From NCBI GenBank assembly GCA_003153555.1, contig PLZS01000185.1:57458-121457 (forward strand): a stretch of DNA of 64,000 nt, given 5' to 3'. Positions 35,722-45,211 of the stretch are shown in pieces. The DNA is from Candidatus Melainabacteria bacterium. Its GTDB lineage: Bacteria; Cyanobacteriota; Vampirovibrionia; Obscuribacterales; Obscuribacteraceae. Within the stretch, counting starts at the first letter, position 1; every line of letters begins with the position of its first letter. The notes under the pieces are model-generated. The model was given only the letters and a program-made list of their open reading frames with translations, was not told the origin of the DNA and made no database searches. Position numbers and translations under genes: made by a program.

Positions 35722-37695
35722 ATGAAAAAAAACACCCCTCTCGTTTCATCCATCACCGCTATTTTACTGACATTCGGTTTGATGTCGGCGGCTCATGCCA
35801 ATCAACTGACGCCAAACATGAAAAACTTTCAAGACGATCATTGTAATGCCGAGCCTGGCGAAGCTCCAAAGAATAAGGCGACGTCACTTCAGCCAGCTAA
35901 CGAGCAAGGCGCCGCTTCAAAACTAGGTGGCTCCGACCAAGGCGGCACAGAGGGTGGTGATACAGGACACCAAGTGAGCACGCAAGCCGGAGCGCCGCAG
36001 TCACAGAAAGAAAAACCTTCGACTAGTGGCATCAACGTCGATCAAGTCTGCAAGCCAGGTTACACCGAAGTCCCTATGTATTTGGGTAAAGACCATCTTG
36101 GCCCGCTCGCCGGCGATCCTCCCGGTTCTACCTTTCATCCTCCCAAACCTGTAAACGTCAAAATGGGCAGTGAGCAGGCAGACAATTCTACGAATCCCGG
36201 CACCACTGACTACAGCGGTAAGGGTGGCACTATCGAAAGCGTTGAAAGCAATTACATAAACGGAGCGCTTGCTACTGCCAAATTGGGCGACCAGCTAACT
36301 GCACCCTCCAACTTCATTCAAACTGCGAAAGCTGTTCAAGAAGCGCAAGAACAGCAGGCTTCCGGTGCGTCGGCTGAAGCGGCAGAAGGCGCTATGGATT
36401 CTGACATTATAGAGATGCGGGCGACGCTGATTAACGTGGCAAACGAGGGTGCCGCTGTTCCAACGACGACCTATTCGCCCATTCGCCTCTTGTCGCAAGC
36501 GGTTTGGATGGTTCAACAGATGTTGAAGCATGTCTACATTCCGATGGCAATCTTGCTCGTGCTACCGGGTGCGGTGCTAACGCAGCTCAAATGTGTAGCC
36601 GCCTCTGGCATGATTGATCTTGAAGACGAAGACACCATGAGTCCGTTTACGGGCATTCTCCGAACTGTGATCGCGATCTTCTTAATCCCCGCAACACAGC
36701 TGATAGTGAGCTTTGCAATCGATATCGGAAACTCGATGACTTTCGAAGTGCAAAAGTATATTGTGCCAGCTCAGATTTTGAATTGGGCGAAGGAGCAAAC
36801 ATTCAACCCGCCTGCTGGTAACGAAAAGAACAGTTTGGGTCAGGCAACCCAGCAGAAAAATGCTGGCAAAATGACGGATGCGGCTGAAGAGAGTTCTGGT
36901 GTTGAGGACCAATCTTCGGCAACTAACATGATGCAGATGGGATTCAACATGATGAACATGGCGCTTGGGTTCGGTATGACCATTTTGCTCGCCTTCCAAA
37001 CTGTGATGATGTGCTACTTGATGCTTATGGGACCAATCGCCGCAGCATTGTTCGCCTGGCCTACAAACATGGGAAGTTTGTTCAGCAAAGTGTTTGCTAA
37101 CTGGGTTGATGCTGTAACCAACCTCGCTTTGTGGAGATTTTGGTGGTGCGTTGTTCTCCTCTGCATGTGCACGCGAATTTCCTGGCTTTCAGAGATGGGT
37201 GGATTCAACCCTAACGCGCAGTGGGAGATGCTAGTCTTCACAGCCTTCATGGTCATTCTTACTTACGTGCCATTCATGCCTTTTGATTATAAGCCTGGTG
37301 AAATGGTCGCTAAAGTGCTGGAAAAAGCATCCCAAGCGCAGCAGGGCGCCGGTGGCGGCGGTGGTGGCGGCGGCGGCGGTGGTGGTGGTGGCGGCGGTGG
37401 AGAAGGCCCCGGTGGCGGCGCGCCTGCAAGTGGTGGTGGTGCTGAAAATGGTGGGAACTCTACTCCATCGGGTGGCGGTAGCGACGATGTTTCCCCAGAG
37501 ACTTCCAAGCCTCCTTCAGAGAAAAGCGGTCGTGGCGGCAAGGCTGATAGCGAAGATAAGGACGATCATCCTGGTTTTGTTCAACCCGTTTATGCCTCGG
37601 CCCCTAGCCGTGGTGATAGCGAATCCATAGCTGCAATTGTGCCGCCACCGCCAATGAGTCAACCAGAACAGCAACCGCAACTGGTAAATGCCTAA
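35722..37695 (+). CDS. Polytopic membrane protein with polyglycine tract, VirB6/TrbL-like topology
   Basis: Start chosen at ATG 35722, giving signal peptide MKKNTPLVSSITAILLTFGL and an AHA site; an upstream in-frame ATG at 35629 lies in the duplicated leader. 657 residues. A soluble region (30-240) is rich in Gly/Gln/Asp. Hydrophobic segments lie near 270, 311-335, 410-447, 472-488 and 503-520; these match VirB6/TrbL topology by shape only. Segments VYIPMAILLVLPGAVLTQL and RTVIAIFLIPATQLIVSF align with the paralogue at 38063. Seventeen Gly codons at 37351-37401 begin a Gly/Ser-rich tail (543-657) with IVPPPPM near the end. Membrane channel or secretion-related assembly is plausible but unproven. 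Confidence 0.7.
   Translation: MKKNTPLVSSITAILLTFGLMSAAHANQLTPNMKNFQDDHCNAEPGEAPKNKATSLQPANEQGAASKLGGSDQGGTEGGDTGHQVSTQAGAPQSQKEKPSTSGINVDQVCKPGYTEVPMYLGKDHLGPLAGDPPGSTFHPPKPVNVKMGSEQADNSTNPGTTDYSGKGGTIESVESNYINGALATAKLGDQLTAPSNFIQTAKAVQEAQEQQASGASAEAAEGAMDSDIIEMRATLINVANEGAAVPTTTYSPIRLLSQAVWMVQQMLKHVYIPMAILLVLPGAVLTQLKCVAASGMIDLEDEDTMSPFTGILRTVIAIFLIPATQLIVSFAIDIGNSMTFEVQKYIVPAQILNWAKEQTFNPPAGNEKNSLGQATQQKNAGKMTDAAEESSGVEDQSSATNMMQMGFNMMNMALGFGMTILLAFQTVMMCYLMLMGPIAAALFAWPTNMGSLFSKVFANWVDAVTNLALWRFWWCVVLLCMCTRISWLSEMGGFNPNAQWEMLVFTAFMVILTYVPFMPFDYKPGEMVAKVLEKASQAQQGAGGGGGGGGGGGGGGGGGEGPGGGAPASGGGAENGGNSTPSGGGSDDVSPETSKPPSEKSGRGGKADSEDKDDHPGFVQPVYASAPSRGDSESIAAIVPPPPMSQPEQQPQLVNA
37351..37401 (+). 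repeat. Polyglycine codon run
   Basis: Seventeen consecutive Gly codons (mixture of GGT, GGC and GGA) in the cytosolic or periplasmic tail of the membrane protein. The use of mixed codons argues against simple trinucleotide slippage and against assembly artefact. The paralogue has a similar but shorter Gly run near 39546. Confidence 0.8.
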
Positions 37696-37866
37696 TGCCT
37701 TGTGTGACGAGTTCACAACTGAACTAGCAGTCCTCTCAGGAGACCTGGATAGCCCGACAGAACCGACTAACTCTTGTAACTGGACAGGACTGGGATTGCG
37801 AAGGAATGGGTGAATTTCAACAATTTGGACAAAAAGGGCTATTTTTTAGGGCACTAAGGCTGTCCA

Positions 37867-37909
37867 GGTACAAATTGGTCACAATGTTTGATTAGACTGA
37901 TTTCACTCG
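37867..37909 (+). repeat. 43-bp repeated promoter/leader element, copy 2, in 37696-38062 gap
   Basis: Identical to 35578-35620. Here TTGATT is followed after 17 bases by TAAAGA, giving a good -35/-10 candidate. The remaining leader to 38062 (about 150 bases) shows partial homology to the first leader and then diverges (GCAGGATTCAGA before the ATG serves as weak ribosome binding site). Nothing else was seen in the gap. Confidence 0.75.
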
Positions 37910-38062
37910 GTAAAGAAACTTCCAACATTCCCCGTCAGAAGCGCCGAGTTCAAGTCCCTTACCAAAGTTCAAAGGCATCGGCAACGAGCAATCGTTGTTA
38001 ACTTCTCAATGCGTTGCGAAGCAGCCTGAACTCTAGATTCTAAGTAAAAGGCAGGATTCAGA

Positions 38063-41000
38063 ATGCACCCCTCAAAAACAATCTGGCTGACTTTGACGTT
38101 GACCCTGGCAAGCTGCATGTTTGTCGGGAACGCTGCTTATGGCTCAGGGAGCACCGCACCGAGTAGCATCAACGGAATGAACAGCTATGAGAAGAGCTTC
38201 AAGGACACTAACACTGCCAATAAAGAATCTATGGATGAAGAACTAGGAGGGAAGAAAAAGATAAAGGATCAGAAAGCTGAAACAAGCGACGACCTAGGAA
38301 AACGCTTGGCCGCGACTGGCACTCCAGAGGTGTCGAACATAATCAAATCCACAGATGTGAAGGTCACTATGGATAAAGGTGACATGGAGCAAGCCGTCAA
38401 AGATAACCCATGGAAGGGAGAAAATGCCAAGGAACGCACGACTGCAGAATCCGACAGAATCAACAGAGAAATCCAGAACAAGCAACTCGTTGGCAAATTA
38501 ACCGATCCTCAGCGATGGGTAAAGCCTGCTCAAGCCGCTGCCCAAGCTCAAGCTACTAACGCAGGTAACGCAGCGGCAGAAGTCTCAAGAGATCAAGCTT
38601 CCAGCGCCATTGATTTTTGTGCTCACTACCTTGTTAATTTCACCAGTGATGGTGGCAACAAATGGAACGTTTTGCGTAACAACATTTTCGTGCCAATGGG
38701 ACTTTTGTTGCTGCTTCCAGGCGCACTGTTGACTCAATTGCGCGCGATCATGGCAGCCGGCAATCCAGTTATGGGTAACGTCAATCCCCTGGAAGGTATT
38801 CAACGATCGGTAATTGCCATCTTCTTAATCCCAGCCACTTACCTTGTAGTTAACTACAGCATCGATTTGTCCAATTCGATCACCTTTACTATTAACAGTG
38901 AGTATTTCCGACTCTTTGGTTCGGACATGTACAAAGACGCTATCTGCGCTGAAATTCGTGCGTTCCCAGTTCGCGGTGAGCAAGAAAATCGCAATGCTCT
39001 CGATTTACCAGTGCCTCCGATGACACCGCTCGTTAATCCAAGTGGACTGTTCGCTAAGTTCGAAGGCATGATGGAAAACAAAATTGAGGATCCATGTTCA
39101 GGGATCTACCAGGCGCCGGGAGGCAGAGCCGATGAAGCTATGGCTTCCAGCTCAATTGCTGCCCGACTTGGCTTGAATGGCAGCAATGCTGCGCTGACAG
39201 CTTCATGGAACATCTTGTGTGCGTTCCAGATGGCTTACCTGTACTACTTGTGGTTTGTTGGGCCGATCGCTGCCGGACTTTGGGTTTGGCCAATGAAGCA
39301 ACTGCGCGGCGCTCTGCCAAGCTGGGTCGAAGGTGTGATCACGTTAGCTTTCTGGAGCTTGTTCTGGAATACAGCTATTCTTCTAATCGCTTGCTTCAAA
39401 GGTGTCGGGGAAACTGGATGTGTTCTCATTACCGCTCTTCACTTCCTCGCTACTGCGTCGGTTAAGCACGCTTTTGACTTCGCTGGTCTGGTTCGCGCTG
39501 CCGGCCAAGAAGCCGCAAGTATGGCTGAAAAGGCTATGAAGAGTGGTGGAGGAGGAGGCGGCGGTGGTGCTGGCGGTGGCTCGTGTGGCGCTTCCAAGGG
39601 TGCTAGTGGTGGTGGACAGCAGAATGCTGGTGCTGCAACTGCCGGTGGTATCGGTGCTCTTTCAACCGCTTCAGCGTCCCCAGGTGGTAGTTCATCCAGT
39701 GTCGGTGCCTTGAGTCCTAGTTCAGTAAGCCCTGTGGCTAGCTCTACTCCTAGCAGTGACAATGGAAAAGTTACTGAACGTGGACTGGCGGCGAACTTGC
39801 GTCAAGATGGTTTAAGGGGTCTAAGCGGTGACACAAATAATGACGACAAACTTATTGCTTGCGCTCTCCCTCCTTCCGAAACTAGCAATCGCTTCGATTC
39901 CACTGTCGGTGTAGCCGATACCGATGCGCCATTAACTACTGCATTCGGTGCGGTTCCGCCACCTTCTGAAATATCCAACGTTGACCTTGATGCCCAATAT
40001 CTTACTGCGATGAATCTGGATGCGATGAATATCGGCGCGACGGATCTGGATGCTGTAATTGACCCAAGCACTGGTTTGCCGGTGGATGACGCTTCAGCTC
40101 CTCCATTAACCGGATTGGTCGCACAAGGCGACGCATCAGTCGCTTCTCCTGAAAAACTGGCCATCCAAGAAGGCAAGAATGAAGCTGCAGCAGCAGCTCT
40201 ACGCGAACTTAATAAAGAATCTGCAGAAGCACGTTTAGCCGAAGCCAATCCAGCTAAAGCAGCCACAGATGAGGCTAAAGAGCGTGCGCATAACGCAGCT
40301 GTTGAGCGTGCACTCGCTGCTGTAGGCATCAACAACCAGAACTTGAACGAAAGTTCGGTAGCATTTAATTCCTCGAACTCATTGAATTCCTCGAATTCTT
40401 TGAACTCCTCGAATGTTCAGTCTTTTGATGCGGCGCAGTACATGCGCGCTGGTTATGATTTCAATACAGATTTGACTTCAATCAACGGTGATTATTCAAC
40501 CGACTCACTGACAGTTGCCAGCAATAATGCGAATATCTCAGGCGGTTGGGTTTCAAACGACTCAGCTACTTATAACGATTTTGCGAGAGAAGAATTCACC
40601 GCGGGTGACATAGAAGCTCTAGGTCCTGTCGCTTCGGTCGACACCACTGTGGCTCCGGTTTCCAAATTTGATGATTACTCCGTACCCGCTACCTTGGCCG
40701 CTCCTGCTGTAGGAAACGTTGCTCAGTATGATGCTGTTAACCAGTACGGTGCTGTTGCAAATATTTCCAACGCCAACGTCGAACGTGCGCTGGCGAATGT
40801 AAATGCTCTCACCGCCTCTGATACATATGCTGCACCTCTAGTAACCAACGGTTCTGCGGTGCCAGCGTTAGTCGGAAATGACGTGACCTCAAGCGCATAT
40901 TATTCAGCTCTGTCAGTTGGAAACAATCCAGTAGTTGCGTCTGTCGAGAACTATAACGCCGTTCCTGCTGGAACGTTTACCTCTCCATCTGGGACGTATG

Positions 41001-42997
41001 CATCTACTTCATCTGACACATACGCATCTCCATCAATAGCAACCAATCCAGTTGTTGCCGCAGTCGAAAACTTCAACACCATCCCAACTGGTGTGCATGC
41101 CGCTCAAGGTCAACCTGCATCGATCGACTACTACGCCGCACCTTCCGTTTCGGGAAGCGTTGCATCAGTGCAATCGAGCTCTTACTCAGTAGACTACTCC
41201 GCGCCTACTTCTGTCAGTCAGATGAATGGTTCGCAGTCAACACAAGAGATTCAGGGACAAGGCACTCCAGTTTTTGCTTCAGTTCTGCCTTCTTCCACAC
41301 CGGTGGATTACAGTGCACCAGCTCAAGGAACGTTTACCGGAAGCCAATCTGCAGGCAATGTTGAGTACTACTCAGCACAAGCAACTCCTGCCGCATCGAT
41401 GGTGCAAAGTGGTTCTTCTGTAAGCCAACCGGCAGGCAATGTTGAATACAACTCAACACAGGCAAATCCTGCAGGATTGATGGTGGCATTCGGTGGTTCT
41501 TCGGTAAGCCAACCGGCAGGCAACGTTGAATATTACTCAGCGCCAGCAACTCCTGCGGCATCGATGGTGGCACAAAGTGGTTTGTCGGTAAGCCAATCTG
41601 CAGGCAATGTTGAGTATTACTCAGCACAAGCAACTCCTGCAGCATCAATGGCTTCCCAAAATGGTTCATCATATACAGAGTATTCTGCACCTACGCAAGG
41701 CACTCCAGTTTTCGCTTCCGTACTGCCTTTTTCCACAGTGGATTCCATTGCACCAGCTCAAGGAACGTTTACAGGCAGCCAATCGGCAGGCAATGTTGAA
41801 TATTACTCAGCGCAAGCAACTCCATCATCTATGGTGGCATCGAGCGGTTTAGCGCCAGAGTATTCTTCACCAGCCCAACCAGCACAATACCAACAAGATG
41901 CACCGCAGATGGTCTTTAATAGCACCGGTTCTGGTGTCGGAAGTTGGGACGCTCCTCAGGCGCAGGTTCTTCAACCACAACAAGGCACTGCCTCGTTGCA
42001 GGAACAGATCGTAACTTCGAGCGCGCCAATCGAACACGCACGGGCATCCGCACCGGAAATCACGTATCAGCAACAAAGTGGTACGCACTACAATGACTCT
42101 TCTGTTTATCAGAGCGAACAACCGATCTATCACGCACCACAGACACAACCAATTGACGCGAACAAGCTCGGTGCTATTCTTCCTATCGTACTGGGAGGGC
42201 GTGGGTCAGCCCAGCCGAAGCCACCAGCGCAACAACTGCAGCCAAAGCCACAATCACAACAAGTGCAAGCCAAGCCGCAAGCGTCACAAACTCAGCCACA
42301 AGCAAAACAACCGCAATCAAAGCAGGAAGTGCCGTCGGAAGGACCAACTACAAGAAAGGGACCAATGGACGTCGCTGCCAAACAGGGTGGCTATCAATCA
42401 GATGACGCCAAGAAGAAACAACAGAAAGATCTGTTGAAAGAGTCCTGGGCTGAATATCAGGAGCAACAAGAGATGAATGCTGCCGATTACGTTAGTCCTG
42501 TTCAATACTATCTGGCAAATGCCGACGTAGTCTCCGCTCATGTATCGTCTCTGGAAAGCGTTAACTCGGTAGAAGAGTCGGAAGTTGTCTACTCACGTTC
42601 AACTAACGATGCTTACACCACAGTTGCTCCTTACCGCCAAGTTGAAGATGCTGGCTCGATAACTGTTAGCTTTGCTCCTGTATCTTCGCAAGGCGTGCAG
42701 CACGGACCTCAGTCGATGCCACAAGAAGCGGAATTTTCTCAAGAACAAGTTCTGCACAAAGTTCAACAAGCTCAGGGTCTGCTCTCTAAGATGAATACAA
42801 TCCTAGAAGGGTTTGAGGCTCCGCAAACGAACAATAACCAGACCACCAGCATAGCCAAGGCGTTGGTTCAGAACGCTCATAAGAAATCGCTCGCCGATTT
42901 GCTTCCAGCTAATTCTCAATCATCACCAAAAGCTCCAGCGGATAACAATAACGCCGCAATGATGAACTCCTGGTTCGACGACGCACCAAAAGCCTAA
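38063..42997 (+). CDS. Giant paralogous membrane protein with long Ser/Ala/Gln-rich repeat tail
   Basis: 1644 residues. Signal peptide near 1-26 (TLTLTLASCMFVGNAAYG). Hydrophobic segments near 206 (VPMGLLLLLPGALLTQL), 246 (SVIAIFLIPATYLVV), 390 (AYLYYLWFVGPIAAGLW), 424 and 453 correspond to those of the gene at 35722. The pair share a duplicated leader. From about 494 a Gly-rich linker opens a 1100-residue, low-complexity tail, rich in Ser, Ala, Gln, Asn, Tyr and Pro. It includes Asn-Ser triplets (40364-40417) and five near-identical 33-residue units (41342-41840), then PKPQAQ runs and a helical C-terminus. Such tails occur in surface or extracellular matrix proteins. No catalytic motif. Ends at a strong terminator. 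Confidence 0.72.
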   Translation: MHPSKTIWLTLTLTLASCMFVGNAAYGSGSTAPSSINGMNSYEKSFKDTNTANKESMDEELGGKKKIKDQKAETSDDLGKRLAATGTPEVSNIIKSTDVKVTMDKGDMEQAVKDNPWKGENAKERTTAESDRINREIQNKQLVGKLTDPQRWVKPAQAAAQAQATNAGNAAAEVSRDQASSAIDFCAHYLVNFTSDGGNKWNVLRNNIFVPMGLLLLLPGALLTQLRAIMAAGNPVMGNVNPLEGIQRSVIAIFLIPATYLVVNYSIDLSNSITFTINSEYFRLFGSDMYKDAICAEIRAFPVRGEQENRNALDLPVPPMTPLVNPSGLFAKFEGMMENKIEDPCSGIYQAPGGRADEAMASSSIAARLGLNGSNAALTASWNILCAFQMAYLYYLWFVGPIAAGLWVWPMKQLRGALPSWVEGVITLAFWSLFWNTAILLIACFKGVGETGCVLITALHFLATASVKHAFDFAGLVRAAGQEAASMAEKAMKSGGGGGGGGAGGGSCGASKGASGGGQQNAGAATAGGIGALSTASASPGGSSSSVGALSPSSVSPVASSTPSSDNGKVTERGLAANLRQDGLRGLSGDTNNDDKLIACALPPSETSNRFDSTVGVADTDAPLTTAFGAVPPPSEISNVDLDAQYLTAMNLDAMNIGATDLDAVIDPSTGLPVDDASAPPLTGLVAQGDASVASPEKLAIQEGKNEAAAAALRELNKESAEARLAEANPAKAATDEAKERAHNAAVERALAAVGINNQNLNESSVAFNSSNSLNSSNSLNSSNVQSFDAAQYMRAGYDFNTDLTSINGDYSTDSLTVASNNANISGGWVSNDSATYNDFAREEFTAGDIEALGPVASVDTTVAPVSKFDDYSVPATLAAPAVGNVAQYDAVNQYGAVANISNANVERALANVNALTASDTYAAPLVTNGSAVPALVGNDVTSSAYYSALSVGNNPVVASVENYNAVPAGTFTSPSGTYASTSSDTYASPSIATNPVVAAVENFNTIPTGVHAAQGQPASIDYYAAPSVSGSVASVQSSSYSVDYSAPTSVSQMNGSQSTQEIQGQGTPVFASVLPSSTPVDYSAPAQGTFTGSQSAGNVEYYSAQATPAASMVQSGSSVSQPAGNVEYNSTQANPAGLMVAFGGSSVSQPAGNVEYYSAPATPAASMVAQSGLSVSQSAGNVEYYSAQATPAASMASQNGSSYTEYSAPTQGTPVFASVLPFSTVDSIAPAQGTFTGSQSAGNVEYYSAQATPSSMVASSGLAPEYSSPAQPAQYQQDAPQMVFNSTGSGVGSWDAPQAQVLQPQQGTASLQEQIVTSSAPIEHARASAPEITYQQQSGTHYNDSSVYQSEQPIYHAPQTQPIDANKLGAILPIVLGGRGSAQPKPPAQQLQPKPQSQQVQAKPQASQTQPQAKQPQSKQEVPSEGPTTRKGPMDVAAKQGGYQSDDAKKKQQKDLLKESWAEYQEQQEMNAADYVSPVQYYLANADVVSAHVSSLESVNSVEESEVVYSRSTNDAYTTVAPYRQVEDAGSITVSFAPVSSQGVQHGPQSMPQEAEFSQEQVLHKVQQAQGLLSKMNTILEGFEAPQTNNNQTTSIAKALVQNAHKKSLADLLPANSQSSPKAPADNNNAAMMNSWFDDAPKA
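40364..40417 (+). repeat. Three 18-bp coding repeats (NSSNSL)
   Basis: Three tandem 18-base units encoding NSSNSL-like hexapeptides inside the 1644-residue protein. Unit 1 starts TTTAATTCCTCG, units 2 and 3 TTGAAYTCCTCG. In-frame multiples of three. Confidence 0.75.
41342..41840 (+). repeat. Five approximately 33-residue coding repeats
   Basis: Units beginning SQSAGNVEYYSAQATPAAS or SQPAGNVEYNSTQANPAG occur five times in the tail, with one disrupted by a short insert (EYSAPTQGTPVFASVLPFST, itself similar to an earlier segment). DNA identity between units is high, consistent with recent recombination-mediated expansion. Confidence 0.8.
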
Positions 42998-43023
42998 TCA
43001 GTTTTTACCAGCGAGCGAAGACG

Positions 43024-43061
43024 AAGTAGCCACCCACTGCCAGGGTGGCTACTTGGTTTTT
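43024..43061 (+). terminator. Rho-independent terminator after the 1644-residue gene
   Basis: A perfect 12-bp stem (AAGTAGCCACCC at 43024-43035 with GGGTGGCTACTT at 43043-43054), 7-nt loop, then GG and TTTTT to 43061. Confidence 0.92.
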
Positions 43062-43173
43062 ATAGGTCCATATTTTGGGGCTTCACAAAACTGTGAATGT
43101 CCATGAGCTTTACTAGTATTCGATCTTTGATACTTTTTTTCAGTGCAAAAGTTTTTAGTCAAACTGGAATGGA

Positions 43174-44085
43174 TTATTTCGTCAATAACTTAGGTTCGGG
43201 TTTCTTGGCTGTTGGCTCATAGTCGAAGTATTGGCTGCGCTTTAGATCGCGGTCGGCATCTTGATTGCGACCTAAGGCTCTTTCGCACAAAGACCGACCG
43301 TACAATGCCCGTCCGCATCGAGGTTCATCGATTTTGATTGCTTTTGAATAGTCAGCGATTGCTTCGGGATATTTTTTCATGGTGCGGTAAACGTCGCCCC
43401 GCATGATGTATGGTTCTGATTCTCCAGAGGCAAGTTTAACTCCTTGAGTGAGGTCCTGAATCGCCAGATCATACTTGCCTTGCTTTAAAAAGTAATTCGA
43501 ACGAATATGGTAATGGATGGGATTATCTGGCTTAAGCTCGATCAGCTTTGTTAAACACTTGATCGCGTTCGCTTCATCTTTTTGTTCGCTGTATATCGAA
43601 GCTTTGTACTGCCAAGATGAAATTGACTTTGGGTTTATTTGACTTGCTCGGTCGCAATCAGCTAAGGCTTCCTTTAAACGACCAAGGCTTTGAAGTATTA
43701 CGATTCGATGATCCAAGCCGCTGGTCTCTTTTGGTCGCAACTTGATCATCATATTGCAGTCGTTAAGAGCTTCTTGCTGGCGCTTTTTTAGACCAAAGAC
43801 GTTGACCCTTTCTTCGTAAGCTGAAAAAAACGTGGGATCGAGTTCAATTGCCCGATTTAGATCCGCAAGTCCTTTGTCGTCTTCACACATATACAGGTAG
43901 CACTTTGCTCGCTCGAAGTAAGCACTGGCAGACTTCGGAGACTTGCTTATTTGCTGATTGCATTTACCTAATTCGTACGCTTCTGTCTTAGCCTGTTGCT
44001 GCAAAGCATTATATTCAGCGCAACATGCAAATGGAAAAAGAGTTGTGCAAACTATGGAACAAAAGATAGAGTGCAATGTTTTCAT
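43174..44085 (-). CDS. Secreted TPR repeat protein
   Basis: Start at ATG 44085 (MKTLHSIFCSIVCTTLFPFA) giving a clear signal peptide that may carry a lipobox-like ACC; an earlier ATG at 44115 is less likely. 303 residues with about seven consecutive TPRs (for example SASAYFERAKCYLYMCEDDK, EPYIMRGDVYRTMKKYPEAI). The consensus Trp/Gly/Ala/Pro positions are well conserved. C-terminal tail Lys/Pro-rich. TPR superhelices bind peptides or partner proteins; this one should be periplasmic. It is convergent with the giant membrane gene at the terminator and may be functionally linked, but nothing shows this. Confidence 0.85.
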   Translation of the reverse strand: MKTLHSIFCSIVCTTLFPFACCAEYNALQQQAKTEAYELGKCNQQISKSPKSASAYFERAKCYLYMCEDDKGLADLNRAIELDPTFFSAYEERVNVFGLKKRQQEALNDCNMMIKLRPKETSGLDHRIVILQSLGRLKEALADCDRASQINPKSISSWQYKASIYSEQKDEANAIKCLTKLIELKPDNPIHYHIRSNYFLKQGKYDLAIQDLTQGVKLASGESEPYIMRGDVYRTMKKYPEAIADYSKAIKIDEPRCGRALYGRSLCERALGRNQDADRDLKRSQYFDYEPTAKKPEPKLLTK

Positions 44086-44168
44086 TAGATTCTCGCTTGC
44101 CTGGAATTTACTCACAATATGTTCACGAAGTTTGACTTATTCTTTAGAGACTGCTTACGGCGTTTGTT

Positions 44169-44906
44169 TCATCCGACTCTCCAGTCAGGTGGCGCATCAA
44201 GTTTGTATCCATCAAATAGGAAACCTCCTTTGTCCTTGAGTAATTGTTCGGCTAATTCCACACATGGTGCAGGATTTGCTTCTGAGAATAACTCTGCAAA
44301 GGCAAATTCAAATTGTGCGAGTATCTTTGGATCTGCCGCGCCGAGTTTTCGAAAAATTGATTTACCGGTGGTGGACCACATCCCGTTGGCACGGAAATAA
44401 AAGTCAGCCATACTCTCCAGTAATCTTGCTCCCGAACCCATCAACTCTGCTCTTGACCGAGGTTCACGGATGTCGTCAATTAGATCGGTGATCACATATC
44501 GTCTTTTGTCTAGATCAATTTGATTCAAAGCTGGAGGACCGATGTCGAAAATAGACTGTGCTAAGACTTTTAAATGTGTGGAAAGTGCATTGGCTTCAGT
44601 GATTACAACTCCTTCGATCACCATTTGCGGAAGTGCAGGGAAACCTGATTTGGCGTCCAGCTCACTGAAAAAATATTTCAAAGTGCTTTCGTCATGAATG
44701 AATGCCTCGACAGGCCAACCGCGGTAATAGAATGACTCTCGACTTGCTTGATCGACGTGATCGAATACAACTACCAAATCTAAGTCGGAAAAGCGCGTAC
44801 CTTCTCCCCGAATCAAAGATCCAGCGAGAAACATTGCCAGAGCATTTGGAAACTTTTCAGTGAAAATTTCTCTTGCGGCAGTTTCAGGGGTGAGTTTTTC
44901 TTCCAT
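44169..44906 (-). CDS. Nucleotidyltransferase (Pol-beta superfamily) domain protein
   Basis: A 245-residue protein. MFLAGSLIRGEGTRFSDLD contains the GSxxxG..S-D-x-D signature with G29-S30 and D41-x-D43. A third carboxylate is probably in VEAFIHDEST. The remaining sequence is helical (ARLLESMADFYFRANGMW). The arrangement resembles KNTase-like/MNT antitoxin or aminoglycoside nucleotidyltransferases; length is longer than MNT antitoxins and no HEPN partner gene is adjacent. The reaction would be transfer of a nucleotide to a small molecule or protein; substrate unknown. It is followed on the reverse strand by the TPR gene. Confidence 0.75.
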   Translation of the reverse strand: MEEKLTPETAAREIFTEKFPNALAMFLAGSLIRGEGTRFSDLDLVVVFDHVDQASRESFYYRGWPVEAFIHDESTLKYFFSELDAKSGFPALPQMVIEGVVITEANALSTHLKVLAQSIFDIGPPALNQIDLDKRRYVITDLIDDIREPRSRAELMGSGARLLESMADFYFRANGMWSTTGKSIFRKLGAADPKILAQFEFAFAELFSEANPAPCVELAEQLLKDKGGFLFDGYKLDAPPDWRVG

Positions 44907-45189
44907 GTATTCTTCGTGCTGCTTGTGTTCTATGAGACACCATATATAGTGCCACGTTGAGAAGGATTTGGGGGGCGCTCTATCAGTTCAGCCAAAGTGA
45001 CGGAATAGAGTCGAGCAGGTAGTTGTTACCTGAGCGGGAAACTATTATTAAATCAGAGTTTTGAGCAATGAGTATCTCTTGGAGATTTAAGAAAACCGGA
45101 CCTTGGGTGGCGTAATTTCCCCATTTATAGCGGGGAGTTCACTACATAGAATACATACATAGGCATCGGCACCCATAGAACTAGGCTGA
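44907..45189. other. Intergenic region upstream of fusion gene
   Basis: About 280 bases. It holds short AT-rich stretches and a CCCATTTATAGCGGGGAG block (near 45120) that could form CCC...GGGG pairing. Promoters for both divergent genes are expected; no clear consensus was identified. Confidence 0.35.
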
Positions 45190-45211
45190 GTCTCCCGAAC
45201 GAAAGGGAGAC
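45190..45211 (+). promoter_or_regulatory. RBS-sequestering hairpin before the GTG start
   Basis: GTCTCCC (45190-45196) pairs with GGGAGAC (45205-45211) around an 8-nt loop GAACGAAA. The pairing covers the GGGAG ribosome binding site, and the GTG start immediately follows the stem. Suggests translation is limited until the hairpin is opened, or reinitiated. No aptamer-like larger structure was seen. Confidence 0.6.

Noticed and set aside
37351-37401. Polyglycine run as an assembly artefact
   Set aside because: Synonymous codons are mixed and the frame continues through to a sensible C-terminus; the paralogue has a similar Gly-rich linker.
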